From Pseudomonadales bacterium (GTDB lineage Bacteria > Pseudomonadota > Gammaproteobacteria > Pseudomonadales > Azotimanducaceae): a stretch of 53,023 bases of DNA. Made by a program: the position numbers and the translations under genes. Under the pieces are notes generated by a model. The model did not search any database, was not told the origin of the DNA, and saw only the letters and a program-made list of their open reading frames with translations. This document shows, one piece after another, positions 51,618 through 53,023 of the stretch. The DNA is taken from assembly GCA_030749725.1 (NCBI GenBank), contig JASMJM010000109.1, positions 1 to 53,023 on the forward strand, written 5' to 3'. Numbering within the stretch: the first letter of the stretch is position 1; the number at the start of each line of letters is the position of its first letter.

Positions 51618-52778
51618 TCAGACCTCCCCGAGACCGAGCCGTGCCGCCAGTTTGTCGCCCCCCGGCAAGTTATCCATGGTCGGGTAGATGCGTTCACGAA
51701 TGATCAGGCCATCCTCATCCAGCAGGAGAAACGAGATAAAGGCCGATTCGTTCGCGACACCGTCCTTTGTCCAGGCGAAAACGCCTTCGGCAACTACCTG
51801 GTTTCCTTTGGCGTAGGTCATTCCCAGACGAACGGTTCTGTCCGGGGCCGCTTCCTTGGCCATGGCGTCGAGGTCCATGGCCGTCGCGAGATCGCAGGAA
51901 CAGGCCTGCTGCGGCAGCTGCAACCTGAACCGGTCCGCGTGAAAGACCTCCATAGTCGGGCCATTGTGCAGTGCATCGACCCAAGCCCCTTCGACGATTG
52001 CCAGGTTGCGCGTTTCAAGATCGGTCTGCTCGACCGCAGTCGCGTGGGACCTCTGGTAGTCATAGAACCCGTCCATGATGCCCGGGGTCGGTACGTCCGG
52101 CTGGGGCGATCGTGCCCTCGCCGCCTGAAAACGGGGTCCGGAAGGCCAGTTGGCCATGTCGATGTAGCTGCGATCCTGTATGATGCTACCGTCCACGTCG
52201 TACATCAGCACCACCACCCAGGCCGTCTCGGTCAGCTTGCCCTCTACCGTCCAGGTCTTGATGAGTTCCATGATGACCTGGTTTCCCACCGGCATGATCG
52301 AAACGATGCGAGAGGTCCGGTCCGGCACACGCACAAGGGTCTGCCACGAGGCCACCGCTGGTTTCCCGCGCAATTCATCCGCAAGCTGCCAGCCCTTGTC
52401 CGCCATCCAGGTGTCGAAACTGGCTCGCACCTCTTCAGCAGTTGCCAGAAACGGTCGTTCCTCCTTGGCGGGTGGAGTGAACCTTCCGGCACCCGTCACA
52501 TGGATCTGCAGCGGCATCTGCAGCACGCCACCGCGATAGGTGAACATAAAAGGTACATTACACACCAGGTATTGATGGTAGGTCTCCAGCCAGAGCGTTT
52601 CCGTTATTACCTTGTTGCGCTGCTCGAGGTCCGTCAGCTCCCCTGCATTCAGTTTGTCCCTGTAGATGAATTGCAGCGGCACATTGTCGAAAACAAAGAA
52701 GTAGTCGAGAGCCCTGTTCAGTGTAATGTCCTGGTGGAACGCGTCCCTTTCCTCTGCCGTTAGATTAAGTTCGGTCAT
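51618..52778 (-). CDS. Double SnoaL/NTF2-fold protein
   Basis: About 386 residues built of two related halves. The first ends VVVLMYDVDGSIIQDRSYID with NWPSG; the second ends FLLLDEDGLIIRERIYPTMD with NLPGG. This is the closing strand pair of SnoaL-like NTF2 folds, which form a deep pocket for small hydrophobic molecules (polyketide cyclases, steroid isomerases, hydratases). No catalytic residues can be assigned. No signal peptide. It lies between two PEP-utilising genes on the same strand, 43 bp after one and 2 bp before the other, so it probably acts on the same substrate or product. Confidence 0.75.
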   Translation of the reverse strand: MTELNLTAEERDAFHQDITLNRALDYFFVFDNVPLQFIYRDKLNAGELTDLEQRNKVITETLWLETYHQYLVCNVPFMFTYRGGVLQMPLQIHVTGAGRFTPPAKEERPFLATAEEVRASFDTWMADKGWQLADELRGKPAVASWQTLVRVPDRTSRIVSIMPVGNQVIMELIKTWTVEGKLTETAWVVVLMYDVDGSIIQDRSYIDMANWPSGPRFQAARARSPQPDVPTPGIMDGFYDYQRSHATAVEQTDLETRNLAIVEGAWVDALHNGPTMEVFHADRFRLQLPQQACSCDLATAMDLDAMAKEAAPDRTVRLGMTYAKGNQVVAEGVFAWTKDGVANESAFISFLLLDEDGLIIRERIYPTMDNLPGGDKLAARLGLGEV

Positions 52779-52821
52779 GATCGTCTCCCGATGATGTAAT
52801 GTTGAAACCAATCTACCAGAT

Positions 52822-53023
52822 TCACGCCGCCTCGTCAGAAGCCAGACGAACTTCGCCGGTGCTGCCGTTCACCGTGATCATTGATCCGTCTTCGATGAGT
52901 TTCATGGCGTTCGCCATCGATATGGCCGGCATACCATACTCCCGCGACAGGCACGAGAAGTGCGCAGCCATACCTCCCGTCTCCCCGACAATGCCGCTGA
53001 CGATACTGAAAACCGGTGTCCAA
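52822..53023 (-). CDS. PEP-utilising phosphotransferase-like protein, copy C (C-terminal end only)
   Basis: The minus strand from the window edge reads WTPVFSIVSGIVGETGGMAA, then HFSCLSREYGMPAI, then MKLIEDGSMITVNGSTGEVR, ending at TGA 52824-52822. This is the phospho-His domain of a third paralogue; the His follows GGMAA. It runs into the next gene of the same strand after 43 bp, so it heads or belongs to the operon C, SnoaL-like, B. The rest of the gene lies beyond the window. It matches A and B closely but differs at GETGGMAA and ISMANAMK. Confidence 0.85.
   Translation of the reverse strand, partial: WTPVFSIVSGIVGETGGMAAHFSCLSREYGMPAISMANAMKLIEDGSMITVNGSTGEVRLASDEAA

Noticed and set aside
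50326-52763. Two long plus-strand open frames opposite copy B and the SnoaL-like gene
   Set aside because: They are antisense shadows: low complexity, rich in His, Arg and Pro, with no motif, while the minus-strand frames have complete domain signatures.

Overview
This window looks like a chromosomal segment from a bacterium with proteobacterial features, most likely a gammaproteobacterium. The evidence is LigD with the order phosphoesterase-ligase-polymerase next to Ku, an NrtR-controlled NAD salvage operon, DjlA, two RND efflux systems, many lipoproteins and Tat/Sec-exported proteins, and a YtrA-type GntR regulator. Nothing fixes the genus. There are no rRNA or tRNA genes, no CRISPR array and no intact insertion sequence. 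The content is that of an accessory and catabolic region: broken genes, repeats, a toxin-antitoxin pair and duplicated gene families.

Layout. 1-2.8 kb: the 3' end of an ABC exporter, an IS-end-like repeat, a winged-helix methyltransferase and a frameshifted Gfo/Idh/MocA oxidoreductase. 3.2-8.6 kb: a same-strand group of DUF3179 lipoprotein, outer-membrane barrel, Tat-exported Rieske protein, PQQ dehydrogenase with the lanthanide-type metal site, and a short-chain dehydrogenase. Together these suggest periplasmic alcohol oxidation. 8.6-13.7 kb: a BigR/SqrR-like persulfide-sensing regulator divergent from a DUF2892 gene with an in-frame TGA, followed by an RND pump and adaptor. 13.7-14.4 kb: VapBC. 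14.6-16.1 kb: a BNR-propeller protein overlapping a MoaD/ThiS-like protein. 16.1-19.6 kb: LigD and Ku, divergent, for non-homologous end joining. 19.8-19.94 kb: a nested inverted repeat. 20.1-27.5 kb: an S41 protease lipoprotein with a small exported protein, DjlA, and a second RND adaptor and permease.

27.5-31.5 kb: a Nu-class-like GST, then an acetoacetate-decarboxylase-like protein, a double EthD protein and a beta-lactamase-fold serine hydrolase whose start lies in a 57-bp tandem repeat. 31.5-34.3 kb: pncB-nrtR-pncA with a perfect palindrome upstream. 34.5-38.6 kb: a zinc-ribbon protein and a three-gene operon (M20 amidohydrolase, DegT aminotransferase, ceramidase-like protein). 38.9-42 kb: a SHOCT lipoprotein and a GntR-ABC transporter operon with two copies of an operator. 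42.1-44.9 kb: two tandem acidic, cysteine-rich exported paralogues of unknown function. 45.1-45.5 kb: a decayed DUF3604 gene.

The most notable part is 45.8-53.0 kb. It holds three paralogous PEP-utilising phosphotransferase-like proteins (ATP-grasp, acceptor domain, phospho-histidine domain). One is on the plus strand. Two are on the minus strand in an apparent operon around a double SnoaL/NTF2-fold protein. The ATP and histidine domains are nearly the same between the two complete copies, while parts of the middle, presumed acceptor-binding domain differ strongly. This looks like a duplicated and diversifying small-molecule phosphorylation system whose substrates cannot be read from the sequence.
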